Notes under the pieces: model-generated
Told to the model about the DNA's origin: nothing
The model's database searches: none
The model's input: the letters and a program-made list of their open reading frames with translations, nothing else
Position numbers and translations under genes: made by a program
Origin: Agriterribacter humi
GTDB lineage: Bacteria > Bacteroidota > Bacteroidia > Chitinophagales > Chitinophagaceae
Assembly (NCBI RefSeq): GCF_009192765.1
Contig: NZ_VOHQ01000017.1
Span: 1 to 64,000, forward strand
DNA length: 64,000 nt
Reading direction: 5' to 3'
Part shown: piece by piece, positions 63,792 through 64,000 of the stretch
How the letters are laid out: each line of letters starts with the position of its first letter
How positions within the stretch are numbered: position 1 is the stretch's first letter

Positions 63792-64000
63792 GGCAGATTT
63801 TTTAATGTACAGTTTTCATTAAGGGTAAATATATGTCTTCGGTGAAACCTGGGAAAATTAATTTTCAGTAGCGCTGTGTTGTGTTTTTTAGTTATTGCCA
63901 TTTCATCTGCAGCAAGAGGAACTGGATTGTATGGAACACCGAATTTAAGCAGGGGAAGATAGGAGAAGTGTTTTCCGAAATGTTCTTTCATTTTTTCAAA
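63792..64000. other. Window end, no firm gene
   Basis: About 210 bases remain. A minus-strand frame open at the window edge (FEKMKEHFGKHFSYLPLLKF, to 63782) could be the end of a gene outside the window, overlapping the isomerase start by 10 bp, but nothing in it is recognised. Confidence 0.25.

Noticed and set aside
63782..63991. Minus-strand frame at the window end (MKEHFGKHFSYLPLLKF...)
   Set aside because: Open at the edge and without any recognised feature; it may be the tail of a gene outside the window but cannot be supported.

Overview
The window reads as the chromosome of a Bacteroidota bacterium, most likely of the family Chitinophagaceae. The evidence is a SusC/SusD outer-membrane import pair, promoters of the Bacteroidota type (TTTG, about 20 nt, TAnnTTTG), few Shine-Dalgarno sequences, several TTG starts, many lipoproteins, and very large RHS proteins of the kind seen in this phylum. 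No plasmid or phage backbone genes were seen.

From 1 to 13.8 kb lies mostly core genome. It starts with the N-terminal part of a secreted PKD/Ig-repeat adhesin, followed by dnaG, an M48 lipoprotein protease, plsY, prmA, pnp and rpsO, with clear terminators after pnp and rpsO. A three-gene group (Gfo/Idh oxidoreductase and two glycosyltransferases) looks like part of a surface-polysaccharide pathway. From 22.3 down to 13.8 kb runs a nutrient-import operon on the minus strand: susC, susD, an HExxH metallohydrolase lipoprotein, a DUF4302 lipoprotein, and then a collagen-like lipoprotein and another lipoprotein.

From 22.5 to 35.4 kb come class II fructose-bisphosphate aldolase, a DUF4142 protein, an mprF-like gene followed by a virJ/acvB-like gene (probably making and trimming aminoacylated phospholipids), alkaline phosphatase, a Tat-type oxidoreductase, a Ca2+/H+ antiporter, a GyrI-like protein, an orphan piece of a type ISP restriction-modification enzyme, an Fsr-type MFS pump and a TrhA/hemolysin III protein.

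From 35.4 to 60.5 kb is an accessory island. It holds a SUKH immunity-type gene broken by an in-frame TAG, a possible MITE, and a co-directional set: a predicted outer-membrane barrel protein, a fibronectin-III-like protein, a 2670-residue RHS-associated protein with DNRLRE-like and PA14-like domains, a 242-residue exported protein, and a 3027-residue RHS protein. The last ends in a variable domain of about 250 residues with a phospholipase A2-like HD motif. A lipoprotein gene overlaps its 3' end by 20 nt and is the obvious immunity candidate. REP-like palindromes sit between the two giant genes, and a decayed REP-associated transposase lies just downstream. This two-giant toxin locus is the most interesting part of the window.

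From 60.6 kb to the end are a DJ-1/PfpI protein, small hypothetical genes, a zinc-ribbon protein and a Tat-type sugar-phosphate isomerase/epimerase.
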